Shown: positions 9,862 through 18,305, counted from the first letter of the stretch. The stretch is 64,000 nucleotides of DNA from Sphingomonas kyeonggiensis (GCF_014196745.1 NZ_JACIEH010000002.1:868383-932382); one strand, 5' to 3'. Notes: a model not told the origin generated them from the sequence alone. A program made the numbers and translations.

Positions 9862-10098
9862 GGGCGCTTCGCCAAAGTTCACTAAGTTCGTGCCCAGCGC
9901 GGATTTTCGCCGCGCTGAAGTTTGCCAAGATTGCGGGGAACCTGCGTATCGCGCGCGCATGCTTGCGCCCGCCTGATCCTATCTTTCCTACCGGGTCAAA
10001 GAGCAGCCGGGCCGGTGACTCGGCTGCGTGAGCCAAGCAGGCGAAATCCTACATTGCAATGGCTTCGGCAATGCAGGTGGCGGCATGGAACCCCCGGG

Positions 10099-10116
10099 CC
10101 CCGGCTTTCGCCGGGG
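10099..10116 (-). terminator. hairpin after the PTS EIICB gene
   Basis: CCCCGGC / GCCGGGG stem with a four-base loop, 12 bp beyond the stop of the minus-strand PTS gene. It is very stable but lacks a T-tract, so it is a likely end of the nag operon rather than a proven terminator. Confidence 0.45.
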
Positions 10117-10128
10117 AACCGAAGATGG

Positions 10129-11838
10129 TCAGGCCGCGAGCAGGCCCTTTGCCGCGCCCGACGCGAGCAGCAGGTGGACCACCCCCTCGGAGGGATGCGC
10201 GACGGTACGGACGCCGAGCGCGGCCAGCGCCGGCTCGCCCAACTTTGCGGGCTCGCACAGCTCGACGCGCAGGCGCGTGCCGAGCAGGCGGGCGCCTAGG
10301 ACGTTGTCGGCACCGCCGAGCGCCGCCAGCGCGGCGGGGGTGAGCTGTGCCTGTTCGGCGGGGGCCGCGATGGGGGCCGGAGCGAGGGCAGTGCCACCCA
10401 TCGCCAGCGCGTCGCGGATCTCGACCGCGACCGAGTCCGCGATCGGGCCGAGCACGACCTGGAGCGCGTTGGCCGAGGGGCGGATGACGCCGCGCGCGCC
10501 GAGCGCCTTGAGCGCGGGCTCGTCGACCTGGGCATGATCCTTGACCATCAGGCGCAGGCGGGTGGTGCAGGCATCGATGCTGGTGATGTTCGCCGCGCCG
10601 CCGAGCGCCTGGGCGAAGTCGGCACCACGCTTGCCGGTGGCGGCGATCGAGGAGGGTGCCGCTGCCGCCTCGGGCTCGCGGCCCGGGGTCTGGAGGTTGA
10701 AGCGGCGGATCACGAACGAGAAGATACCGTAATAGAGCCCGAAATAGACGATGCCGACCGGGATCAGCAGCAGCGGGTTGGTCGCCTTGCCGTAGTTCAG
10801 GACATAGTCGAACAGGCCTGCCGAGAAGCCAAAGCCGAGCTTCACGTTCAGCAGATCCATCACCACCATAGCGATGCCGGTCAGCACCGCGTGCACCGCG
10901 AACAGCGCAGGCGCGAGGAACATGAAGCTGAATTCGATCGGCTCGGTGACGCCGGTCAGCGCCGAGGTGAGCGCGAGGCTGAACAGCATGCCGCCCACAG
11001 CCTTGCGGCGCTCCGGACGCGCCGCGCGGTACATGGCGAGGCAGGCGGCGGGCAGGCCGAACATCATCACCGGGAAGAAGCCGGCCATGAAGGCGCCCGC
11101 GCTGGGATCGCCGGCGAAGAAGCGACGGAGGTCGCCATTGGCGCCGTGATAGTCGCCCTGGACGAACCAGAAGACGTTGTTGAAGATGTGGTGGAGGCCG
11201 GTGACGAGCAGCAGGCGGTTGATCAGGCCGAACAGGAACAGGCCGATCTCGCCCGCGCCGGTGATGCCGTGGCCGAGCCCGTCGATCCCGGCGCTCAGCT
11301 GGGTGAAGCCCAGGCCGATCAGGCCGGCGATGAGGACGCCTGCAAACCCGCTGACGATCGGCACGAAACGGCGGCCGCCGAAGAATGCGAGATATTCCGG
11401 CAGCTTGATCGTCGAGAAGCGGTTGTAGAAATTGCCGCCGATCAGGCCCGACAGGATGCCGATCGGCACGTCCAGCCGGGCGATCGCCTTGGCCTTCCAG
11501 GCGGCAGTGGTCAGCTCGAGCAGCGGACCGTCCATGCCGGCGATCACGTCAGCGGGCACGGTGAGCAACACCTTGGCGGACTCGGTCGCGACCAGGAAGC
11601 AGGTAATGCCGGCGAGCGGCGCAGCGCCATTGCCGTCCCGGGCATAGCCGGTGGCGACGCCGATCGCGAAGAGCAGGCCGAGATGCGAGAAGAGCGCATC
11701 GCCCGCGGCGCTGATGAAGGCGATGTTCAGCAGGTCGGGCTGGCCGAGGCGGAGCAGCAGGCCGGCAACCGGCAGCACCGCGATCGGCAGCATCAAGGCG
11801 CGGCCCAGCGGCTGGAGCAGTTCCAGGATCGACTTCAT
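10129..11838 (-). CDS. nagE: PTS GlcNAc-specific EIICB transporter
   Basis: A 569-residue permease that imports and phosphorylates N-acetylglucosamine. Residues 1-385 form the membrane EIIC domain of the glucose/GlcNAc family, including the TEPIEF motif near 298. An EIIB domain follows with the phosphorylated Cys424 in SIDACTTRLRL. A second EIIB-like domain (about 500-569) lines up as LGARLLGTRLRV, with Leu519 where the cysteine should be, so it cannot accept phosphate. No EIIA domain is present; that function is on the upstream fused protein. The start ATG overlaps the previous stop (ATGA). GlcNAc specificity rests on sequence type plus the nagA and nagB-II neighbours. Confidence 0.92.
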   Translation of the reverse strand: MKSILELLQPLGRALMLPIAVLPVAGLLLRLGQPDLLNIAFISAAGDALFSHLGLLFAIGVATGYARDGNGAAPLAGITCFLVATESAKVLLTVPADVIAGMDGPLLELTTAAWKAKAIARLDVPIGILSGLIGGNFYNRFSTIKLPEYLAFFGGRRFVPIVSGFAGVLIAGLIGLGFTQLSAGIDGLGHGITGAGEIGLFLFGLINRLLLVTGLHHIFNNVFWFVQGDYHGANGDLRRFFAGDPSAGAFMAGFFPVMMFGLPAACLAMYRAARPERRKAVGGMLFSLALTSALTGVTEPIEFSFMFLAPALFAVHAVLTGIAMVVMDLLNVKLGFGFSAGLFDYVLNYGKATNPLLLIPVGIVYFGLYYGIFSFVIRRFNLQTPGREPEAAAAPSSIAATGKRGADFAQALGGAANITSIDACTTRLRLMVKDHAQVDEPALKALGARGVIRPSANALQVVLGPIADSVAVEIRDALAMGGTALAPAPIAAPAEQAQLTPAALAALGGADNVLGARLLGTRLRVELCEPAKLGEPALAALGVRTVAHPSEGVVHLLLASGAAKGLLAA

Positions 11839-14381
11839 GCGGTGAACTCCCGGGCAAGAGCGCGGACATCGGCAGCGGTCGCGCAGGCGAGCGCGGCCTG
11901 GGCATGGGCACGGACGGCGTCGAGGGTAAGGCCGGAGACCAGCGCCTTGATCTCGGGGACCATGGCGGCGGTGGAGGACAGCTCGGTGACGCCGAGGCCG
12001 ATCAGGATCGGCACGGCGAGCGGATCGGAGGCGAGGCCGCCGCACACGCCGGTCCAGCGGCCCTTGCTGGCAGCACCGCGGCAGGTGTCGGCGATCAGGC
12101 GCAGCACGGCGGGGTGGAGCCCGTCGATCGCGCTCGCCACGCTCGCATTGCCGCGGTCCATCGCCAGCGCATATTGGGTGAGATCGTTGGTGCCGACCGA
12201 GAGGAAATCGGCCTCGGCGGCGAGCAGGTCGGCGGTGACCGCCGCTGCCGGGGTCTCGACCATCACGCCGAGTTCGACCTTCTCGGTGATGCCGAGTTCG
12301 GCGCGCACCCGATCGAGGACTTCGCGGACGCGGCGCAGCTCGTCGACGCCGGCGATCATCGGGATCATGATGCGGCACTGGCCGATCGGCTGGACGCGCA
12401 GGATCGCGCGGATCTGATCCTCGAGCAGCTGCGGATGGGCGAAGCCGACGCGGATGCCGCGCAGTCCGAGCGCCGGGTTCTCCTCCGCCGGGATCGGCAG
12501 ATAGGGCGCCGGCTTGTCGCCGCCGACATCGAGCAGGCGGACGATCAGCGGGCGGCCGGCAAGCGTGTCGGCGATCGCCTGGTAGTCGGCAGCCTGTTCG
12601 TCGACGCTGGGTGCGGAGCCGCGGTCGAGGAACAGGAATTCGGTACGCAGGAGGCCCGAGCCCTCTGCGCCATTGGTGATGGCCAATTCTGCGTCTGCCT
12701 GCGAGCCGAGATTGGCGAAGACTTCGATGCGCGTGCCGTCGGCCATGTGGCAGGGCCGGGCGGCGGCGGCGAGCGCGGCGGCGCGGCGCTCGGCACGTTC
12801 GGCGACGGCCTGGTGCGCCTCGGCGAGTGCCGCTTCGTCAGGGGCGACATGGAGCCGGGCGAGGCCGGCATCGAGGATCAGCGTGGTTTCCTCGTCGATC
12901 TGGCGCAGCACCGGGCCGAGCGAGACGAGCATCGGCAGGCCGAGCCCGGCGGCGAGGATCGCGACGTGCGAGGTCGGTCCGCCGCGCTCGACGCAGATAC
13001 CGACGACCTGGGCCGGATCGAGCGCCATCAGCTGCGAGGGAAGCAGGTCCTCCGCGATCAGGATGGTGCCGGGCGGAAGGACCAGCGGGGCGTCTTCGCT
13101 GCCGGCGAGGACGAGCAGGACGCGGCGCTCGAGGTCGCGCAGATCGTCGGCGCGCTCGGCGAGGCGGGTGTCGCCCGAGGCGGCGAGTGCCTCGGCCTGG
13201 GGCGCGATCACGGCGCGCCAGGCCTGGCCGGCGCTGGCGCCGCCCTGGATTGCGACAGCGGCGGCGGCGAGGAGGCCGTCATCGTCGAGCATCGCGCTGT
13301 GCGCCTCGGCGATGGCGCGCTGGGCGCCATGGGCATGGCCGATCTCGCCGTCGAGCCGCGCGGCGAGGGTGGCACGGGCGGCGTCGAGCCGAGCCTGCTC
13401 CTCGGCCGCGCCCTTGCTGACCGTGTCGACCTGGACTTCGGGAAGGCGGAAGCGACGGGCCTGGCCGACCGCGAGGCCGGGAGCGGCGGTGACGCCGCTG
13501 AGCTTGCCGTCGGTGGGGAGGGTGGTGGTCTGCGGCGCGGGGGCGACGGGCGCGGCCGGCTTGGCGCCGGCATGGCCCTTTTCGCCCATGCCGCTCTCGA
13601 TCAGCGCGGCGAGCGCCGTGGCGGCCTGCTCCGCATCCGGGCCGGTGGCGGTTATGCGGACTTCGTCTCCGAACGCGATCGCAAGTGTCAGCAGCCCGAC
13701 CGGGCTGCGCGCGCTGGCAGTACGGTCCTGCTTGGTCAGGGTGACTTCGGCGTCATGGTCCGCGAGCAGCTCGCGGATGCGCGCGGCGGGGCGGGCATGG
13801 ATGCCGTGGACGAGCGGCACGGTGACGATGCGCTCGACCGTCTCGCCGGTTTGCGGCGTGGCGGCGGGCGTATCGGCGCCGAGGCGGGGCTCCAGCGCGA
13901 AGATCGTATCGCCGACCTGGATCGGGCCGTCCGCACGGGTGCGGACCAGCGCGTGATTGGGGGTCTCGAGCAGCAGCACCGGCGTGATCGCCGAGGGGGT
14001 CGCGCAGACGATCGTGTCGAGATCGAAGCGGATCAGCGGATCGCCTTGGGCGACGCGGTCGCCGACCGCCACACAGGGGGTGAAGCCCTCGCCCTTCAGC
14101 GCCACCGTATCGAGGCCGATGTGCATCAGGATCTCCACGCCTTCGGCGGCGCGGATCGTGATCGCGTGGCCGCTCGGCTGGAGCACGGCGACTTCGCCGT
14201 CACAGGGCGCGTGCAGGCAATCGCCGGTCGGGTCTATCGCGATGCCGTCCCCCAGCATGCGCTGGGCGAAGACGGGGTCCGGAACTTCGTCGAGACCGGA
14301 AAGCCAGCCGGCAAGCGGGGCCGCGATGGCGATGTGCCCCGCGGGAGTGTCGTCGAGCGGCGGCAGCGATTGCGTGGGCAG
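11835..14381 (-). CDS. PTS multiphosphoryl protein EIIA-HPr-EI
   Basis: A fused phosphorelay protein of about 848 residues: EIIA (glucose type; phosphorylated His in ILMHIGLDTV, about residue 87), HPr (His in HGIHARPA, about 195) and enzyme I (His in GGPTSHVAI, about 472; C-terminal NDLTQYALAMDRGN). It passes phosphate from phosphoenolpyruvate to the EIICB next door. The start is unusual. The first in-frame ATG (14258) falls inside EIIA, after conserved APLAGWL, and no ATG, GTG or TTG lies between it and the nagA stop. A CTG at 14381 has a GGGAG site seven bases upstream and is used here; CTG at 14402 overlapping the nagA stop is the alternative. ATGA overlap with the next gene. Confidence 0.88.
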   Translation of the reverse strand: MPTQSLPPLDDTPAGHIAIAAPLAGWLSGLDEVPDPVFAQRMLGDGIAIDPTGDCLHAPCDGEVAVLQPSGHAITIRAAEGVEILMHIGLDTVALKGEGFTPCVAVGDRVAQGDPLIRFDLDTIVCATPSAITPVLLLETPNHALVRTRADGPIQVGDTIFALEPRLGADTPAATPQTGETVERIVTVPLVHGIHARPAARIRELLADHDAEVTLTKQDRTASARSPVGLLTLAIAFGDEVRITATGPDAEQAATALAALIESGMGEKGHAGAKPAAPVAPAPQTTTLPTDGKLSGVTAAPGLAVGQARRFRLPEVQVDTVSKGAAEEQARLDAARATLAARLDGEIGHAHGAQRAIAEAHSAMLDDDGLLAAAAVAIQGGASAGQAWRAVIAPQAEALAASGDTRLAERADDLRDLERRVLLVLAGSEDAPLVLPPGTILIAEDLLPSQLMALDPAQVVGICVERGGPTSHVAILAAGLGLPMLVSLGPVLRQIDEETTLILDAGLARLHVAPDEAALAEAHQAVAERAERRAAALAAAARPCHMADGTRIEVFANLGSQADAELAITNGAEGSGLLRTEFLFLDRGSAPSVDEQAADYQAIADTLAGRPLIVRLLDVGGDKPAPYLPIPAEENPALGLRGIRVGFAHPQLLEDQIRAILRVQPIGQCRIMIPMIAGVDELRRVREVLDRVRAELGITEKVELGVMVETPAAAVTADLLAAEADFLSVGTNDLTQYALAMDRGNASVASAIDGLHPAVLRLIADTCRGAASKGRWTGVCGGLASDPLAVPILIGLGVTELSSTAAMVPEIKALVSGLTLDAVRAHAQAALACATAADVRALAREFTA

Positions 14382-14398
14382 GGCTTGTCTCCCGAGGA

Positions 14399-15532
14399 TC
14401 AGGCGATGCGGGTTCCGGCGATCCAGGTGCCGACGGGCGCGAGATCGCGCGTCAGCTGGACCCAGTCGGCGACCAGTCCGGGGGCGAGCGCACCGCGCTC
14501 GTCGCCCAGGCCGAGAAAGGCGGCGGGGCTGGTCGCGGCCATCATGGCGGCGTCCGCATGGGACAGGCCGATCCGCTCGACCGCGTTGCGGAAGGCGCCG
14601 GCCATGTCGAGCGAAGAGCCGGCGAGCGTGCCGTCCTCGCCCAGGCAGCGCCCACCCTCTACCAGGATGCGACGGCCGTGCAGGTCGAACTCGGCGACGT
14701 CGGCGCCGACACAGGGCATCGCATCGGTGACGAGCAGGAAGCGGTCGTGCGGCCGCGCGCGCATCGCGATGCGGACCGGGGCGTCATGGACGTGGAAGCC
14801 GTCGAGGATCAGCCCGCAATAGATGCTCTGGTCCTCCAGCGCCGCGCCGACCACGCCGGGCGCGCGGTGGAGCAGGGGGGACATGGCGTTGAACAGATGG
14901 GTGACGCCGGTCATGCCCGCGGCGATCGCGGCCTTGGCGACGTCGTAGCTGGCATCGCTATGGCCGATGCTGAGGATCACGCCGGCTGCGTGGAGCCGGG
15001 CGATGTCCTCGAGCGAGACCATCTCCGGCGCGAGGGTGAGCATCACCTTGCCGCGGCGCGGGCGGGTGAGCAGCGCGAGGAAGTCCTCGTCGAGGCGGCG
15101 GAACTTCTCGGCGTCGTGGATGCCCTTGCGGGTGACGCTGATGACCGGGCCTTCGATATGCACGCCGATGACGCCGGGCACGCCGGCCTCGATCGCTGCG
15201 TCGGTGGCGTCGAGCGCACGGGCGACGATCTCGACGGTGTCGCTGATCAGGGTCGGCAGGAAGGCAGTGGTGCCGTAGCGGGCATGCGCCCGGCCGATCG
15301 CCGCGATGCCGTCGACATCGGGCGAATCGTTGAACAGCACGCCGGCGCCGCCATTGACCTGGGTGTCGATGAAGCCGGGGACGATCCAGCCGCCGTTGAG
15401 GTCGATGGTCTCGTCTGCCGGGCCGTCAGGGGAGATCGCGGCGATGCGACCGCCGGCGACCGTGAAGGTCGCGCGATCGAGCATGCCGCCGGGCGTGACG
15501 ATGTGCCCGTTGGTGAAGGCGAAGGCAGTCAT
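14399..15532 (-). CDS. nagA: N-acetylglucosamine-6-phosphate deacetylase
   Basis: A 377-residue cytoplasmic amidohydrolase that converts GlcNAc-6-phosphate to glucosamine-6-phosphate and acetate. Metal and substrate residues are visible: HIEGP (Glu127), GHSDAS (His191), THLFNAMSPL (His212) and the catalytic Asp270 in LLVTDAMP. Length and motifs match the family throughout. It sits second in the nag operon with an ATGA overlap to nagB-II upstream; the PTS gene follows within about 20 bp. It would act on GlcNAc-6-phosphate delivered by the EIICB protein, so no separate GlcNAc kinase is needed. Confidence 0.95.
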   Translation of the reverse strand: MTAFAFTNGHIVTPGGMLDRATFTVAGGRIAAISPDGPADETIDLNGGWIVPGFIDTQVNGGAGVLFNDSPDVDGIAAIGRAHARYGTTAFLPTLISDTVEIVARALDATDAAIEAGVPGVIGVHIEGPVISVTRKGIHDAEKFRRLDEDFLALLTRPRRGKVMLTLAPEMVSLEDIARLHAAGVILSIGHSDASYDVAKAAIAAGMTGVTHLFNAMSPLLHRAPGVVGAALEDQSIYCGLILDGFHVHDAPVRIAMRARPHDRFLLVTDAMPCVGADVAEFDLHGRRILVEGGRCLGEDGTLAGSSLDMAGAFRNAVERIGLSHADAAMMAATSPAAFLGLGDERGALAPGLVADWVQLTRDLAPVGTWIAGTRIA

Positions 15533-16575
15533 CGCGTCTCGGTCACCTTCTTGAGGTAGAGCGGGCGATCGGGATCATGGCCGCGCGCCAGCGAGAGCGC
15601 ATTGGCCATGTGGTAGAAGCTCTGGACCATCAGGAGCGGCTCGATCGCCGGGTGGCCGGCAAGCGCGGGCAGGCTGCCGCTGCCCTTGGCGTCGGCCAGG
15701 CAGATGCGGGCGCCGCGCTCGGCGAACTCGGCGGTGGCTTCGCGGACGCTGTCGCCCGCGGTGTCGGAGGTGGCGAAGGCGAGGATGGGGAAGCCTTCCC
15801 CGACGATCGCCATCGGGCCGTGACGGACTTCGGCGGCGCTGAACGCCTCGGCATGGAGCCCGCAAGTCTCCTTGAACTTGAGCGCGGCTTCCTGGGCGAT
15901 GCCGAAGCTGTAGCCGCGGCCGATCACGAACAGATTGGTCGCATCGCGGAATGCGGTGACGGCGTCGCTCCAGTCGAGCGTGCGCGCCTGCTCGAGCTGG
16001 TCGGGCAGGCCGGCCAGCGCTTCGGCCAGCGCCTCGTCCCCGGACCAGCCGGCGACCAGCGCGACGAAGGCGGCGAGCGAGGCGATATAGGATTTGGTCG
16101 CGGCGACCGAGCGCTCCGGGCCGGCCTTGAGCCCGATGCAGGTGTCGGCGAGTACCGCGAGGGGCGAGGTCTCGTCGTTGACGAAGGCGACGACATGGGC
16201 TCCGGCTTCCTGGTGCGCACGGACGGTGGCGAGCAGGTCGGGGCTGCGGCCGCTCTGCGAGACTGCGATGCACAGCGCCGAGCCGGGCGCGACCGGGGCG
16301 GCGAACACCGACGCCACCGACGGGGCGGCCGAGGCGACGGGAATGCCGATGAAGGTCTCGATCAGATACTTGCCATAGCTCGACGCATGGTCCGACGAGC
16401 CGCGGGCGCAGGTGACGATGCGCGCGGGCGGGTTGGCCCGCAGCCGCGTGGCGAGCGCCGCGAAGGCGGGCTCGTTCGCGGCGATCAGCCGGCGCACGAC
16501 CTGCCCGGCCTCGGCCGCTTCGGTCTCCATGAGCGTGGCGGTGGTTTCCGCCTGCGGCTCTTCAGCCCCCATCAT
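15529..16575 (-). CDS. nagB-II: SIS-type glucosamine-6-phosphate deaminase (NagB-II)
   Basis: A 348-residue protein with two SIS domains, like the isomerase half of glucosamine-fructose-6-phosphate aminotransferase but without the glutaminase half. Key segments are CARGSSDHAS, SQSGRSPD, GRGYSFGIAQEAALKFKE and the C-terminal HDPDRPLYLKKVT. In proteobacterial nag operons this type replaces the classical NagB and turns glucosamine-6-phosphate into fructose-6-phosphate and ammonia. It is the first gene of the nag operon. An ACCAATATA operator candidate lies about 35-50 bp upstream. A second ATG three bases later (16572) is an equally possible start. Confidence 0.92.
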   Translation of the reverse strand: MMGAEEPQAETTATLMETEAAEAGQVVRRLIAANEPAFAALATRLRANPPARIVTCARGSSDHASSYGKYLIETFIGIPVASAAPSVASVFAAPVAPGSALCIAVSQSGRSPDLLATVRAHQEAGAHVVAFVNDETSPLAVLADTCIGLKAGPERSVAATKSYIASLAAFVALVAGWSGDEALAEALAGLPDQLEQARTLDWSDAVTAFRDATNLFVIGRGYSFGIAQEAALKFKETCGLHAEAFSAAEVRHGPMAIVGEGFPILAFATSDTAGDSVREATAEFAERGARICLADAKGSGSLPALAGHPAIEPLLMVQSFYHMANALSLARGHDPDRPLYLKKVTETR

Positions 16576-16609
16576 ACAACTCTGCCTTACTGGTTAAGTG
16601 GACGGCGAT

Positions 16610-16624
16610 AAGTCATATATTGGT
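16610..16624 (-). promoter_or_regulatory. GntR-type operator candidate upstream of nagB-II
   Basis: On the minus strand this reads ACCAATATATGACTT, matching the two repeats at 5842 and 6003 over their first nine bases. It is about 35 bp upstream of the nagB-II start and overlaps the last codons and stop of cutC (stop 16615-16613). It is the best candidate for the switch turning on the nag operon. Confidence 0.55.
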
Positions 16625-17371
16625 ATTGTTCAAGGTTCTATGGCCATCGAGAATCCGGCGCAGCGCGGATACCTTGGCCGGGTCCGTAGCGAGGCTCGGG
16701 CCGGCCTGGAAGCCGAAGCGCTGCTCGGCTTCGCCGGGGGCGCCAGCGGGGCTGCGGCACGACGCATGGACCTCGGGCACGCCGGTGGCGAGGATGGCCG
16801 GCAGATTGGCGGCGTCGACGCCGCTGCCGGCCAGGATTCCGATGCGGCCATCGGCACGGCGGACCAGTTCGGCGAGCGTGTCGAGCGCATCGGCGGCTTT
16901 GGGCTGGCCTCCCGACGTCAGGATCCGGTCGAAGCCCAGCGCGATCGCCGTGTCGAGTGCTTCGAGCAGGTCCGGGCAGAGATCGAAGGCGCGGTGGAGG
17001 GTGAGGGAGAGGGGCCGTTCCCTTTTGGCGCCCTCGGCACGGGCGTGCGCGACCCAGGAGGCGAGGAGATCGGCATCGAGGCGTCCGGCGGCATCACTCG
17101 CGCCGATCACGACGCCGGCGAGCCCGGCCTCGGCGGCGAGGCGGATGTCGTCGGCGACCAGCGCGGCCTCGCCGGCATCATAGCGGAAGTCGCCGTCGCG
17201 GGGGCGGGCGAGCAAGTGGGCGGGGATCGGCGCGGCGGCGGCGCGCAGGACCAGCGACTGGGGCGGCGTAAGCCCGCCGACCGAAAGCGCGGCGCAAAGC
17301 TCGAGCCGATCGGCGCCGCCGGCGATGGCCGCGTCGATCCCGGCGAGCGTGTCGATGCAGATTTCGAGCAT
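16613..17371 (-). CDS. cutC: CutC family protein
   Basis: A 252-residue TIM-barrel protein of the CutC family (MLEICIDTLAGIDAAIAGGADRLELCAALSVGGLTP is diagnostic in parts: GADRLELC and GGLTP). The family was named for copper homeostasis, but its enzymatic role is unsettled, and it often sits in sugar and glycan loci. The start at 17371 is chosen because family homology begins at this Met; an upstream in-frame Met at 17434 would add 21 arginine- and proline-rich residues. It lies between the fucose operon (66 bp and a hairpin away) and nagB-II (37 bp). A role in amino-sugar or fucose metabolism is only inference from position. Confidence 0.88.
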   Translation of the reverse strand: MLEICIDTLAGIDAAIAGGADRLELCAALSVGGLTPPQSLVLRAAAAPIPAHLLARPRDGDFRYDAGEAALVADDIRLAAEAGLAGVVIGASDAAGRLDADLLASWVAHARAEGAKRERPLSLTLHRAFDLCPDLLEALDTAIALGFDRILTSGGQPKAADALDTLAELVRRADGRIGILAGSGVDAANLPAILATGVPEVHASCRSPAGAPGEAEQRFGFQAGPSLATDPAKVSALRRILDGHRTLNNTNI

Positions 17372-17396
17372 TGGGCTCCGCGTCCTCTCGATTGGG

Positions 17397-17428
17397 CCGG
17401 GCCGGTCGCGGCGAAGCGGCCGGCCCGG
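17397..17428 (-). terminator. hairpin after the fucose operon
   Basis: Inverted repeat CCGGGCCGG / CCGGCCCGG, 14-base loop, directly after the FAH-hydrolase stop on the minus strand and before cutC. It lacks a T-run and may be a leaky terminator or mRNA-stabilising hairpin. Confidence 0.4.
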
Positions 17429-17437
17429 TTCCATGGT

Positions 17438-18280
17438 TCAGGCGTCGATGACTTCCTGGCGCTGCTCGCCCAGGCCGGCGATGCCCAGCGCGACCCGGTC
17501 GCCCTTGTGCAGCCATACATTGGGAGTCTGGCCAAGGCCAACGCCCGGCGGCGTGCCGGTGGTGACGATGTCGCCCGGCTGCAGGCTCATGAAGCGGCTG
17601 AGATAGGACAGGATGAAGGCCGGACGGAAGATCATCGTCGAGGTCGAGCCGTCCTGGTAGCGCTTGCCGTTGACCTCGAGCCACATGTGCAGGTCGCTGG
17701 TGTCGCCCACTTCGTCGGCGGTCACCAGCCAGGGGCCGATCGGGCCGAAGCTGTCACACCCCTTGCCCTTGTCCCAGGTGCCGCCGCGCTCGAGCTGGAA
17801 CGCGCGTTCGGAGACGTCGTTGCAGACGAAATAGCCGGCGATCGCGGCCTCTGCCTGTTCCTCGTCGACATAGCGGCATTCGGTGCCGACGACGAAGGCG
17901 AGCTCGACTTCCCAATCGAGCTTGGTGGCGTCGCGGGGCTTCACGATCGGATCGTTCGGGCCCGAGAGCGCGCTGGTCGCCTTCATGAAGAGGATCGGTT
18001 CCTCGGGAATCGCGGCGCCGGTTTCGGCCGCATGATCGGCATAGTTGAGGCCGATGCAGATGAACTTGCCGGGACGCGCGACGCAGGCGCCGAGGCGCGG
18101 ATCGCCCTCGACCAGCGGCAGGCTCGACGGATCGATCGCGCGGAGCCGTTCCAGGCCCTCGGGCGTGATCGTGCTGCCGTCGATGTCGGACACGATCCCG
18201 CTCAGGTCGCGGATCTTGCCCTCGGCATCGACGAGGCCGGGCTTCTCGGTGCCGTTCGGGCCGAAGCGCAGCAATTTCAT
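17438..18280 (-). CDS. 2,4-diketo-3-deoxy-L-fuconate hydrolase (FAH family)
   Basis: A 280-residue fumarylacetoacetate-hydrolase-fold protein. The core (FICIGLNYADHAAE, DWEVELAFVVG with metal-ligand acidic residues, GIVTTGTPPGVGLG-like DIVTTGTPPGVGLG near the end) is typical of this group. In the non-phosphorylative L-fucose pathway the enzyme cleaves 2,4-diketo-3-deoxy-L-fuconate to pyruvate and L-lactate, and here it sits with every other enzyme of that route. An AAGGAGC ribosome site lies eight bases before the ATG. The fold is certain; the exact substrate is inferred from context. Related enzymes act on diketo-rhamnonate or acylpyruvates. Confidence 0.85.
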   Translation of the reverse strand: MKLLRFGPNGTEKPGLVDAEGKIRDLSGIVSDIDGSTITPEGLERLRAIDPSSLPLVEGDPRLGACVARPGKFICIGLNYADHAAETGAAIPEEPILFMKATSALSGPNDPIVKPRDATKLDWEVELAFVVGTECRYVDEEQAEAAIAGYFVCNDVSERAFQLERGGTWDKGKGCDSFGPIGPWLVTADEVGDTSDLHMWLEVNGKRYQDGSTSTMIFRPAFILSYLSRFMSLQPGDIVTTGTPPGVGLGQTPNVWLHKGDRVALGIAGLGEQRQEVIDA

Positions 18281-18305
18281 ATCAAAGCTCCTTCAAAAAC
18301 CGGGA

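Larger units (their letters stand above)
9808..10128. other. intergenic region with three hairpins, no gene seen
   Basis: A 321-bp gap between convergent genes. It holds a perfect 11-bp hairpin (9835-9861), a 7-bp hairpin with an 11-base loop (GCAGCCG 10003-10009 / CGGCTGC 10021-10027), and a 7-bp GC hairpin (10099-10116). I see no coding potential, promoter or RNA gene. Confidence 0.7.

Noticed and set aside
10003..10027. Hairpin in the 9.8-10.1 kb gap as a tRNA or small RNA
   Set aside because: A single stem-loop with no cloverleaf, promoter or T-run.
11839..12378. N-terminal extension of the EIICB permease to 12378
   Set aside because: Arg/Pro-rich translation of the other frame of the EI gene; the membrane domain begins at the ATG 11838.
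11904..14822. A 972-codon plus-strand frame opposite the PTS and nagA genes
   Set aside because: Antisense shadow; EIIA, HPr, EI and NagA motifs are all on the minus strand.
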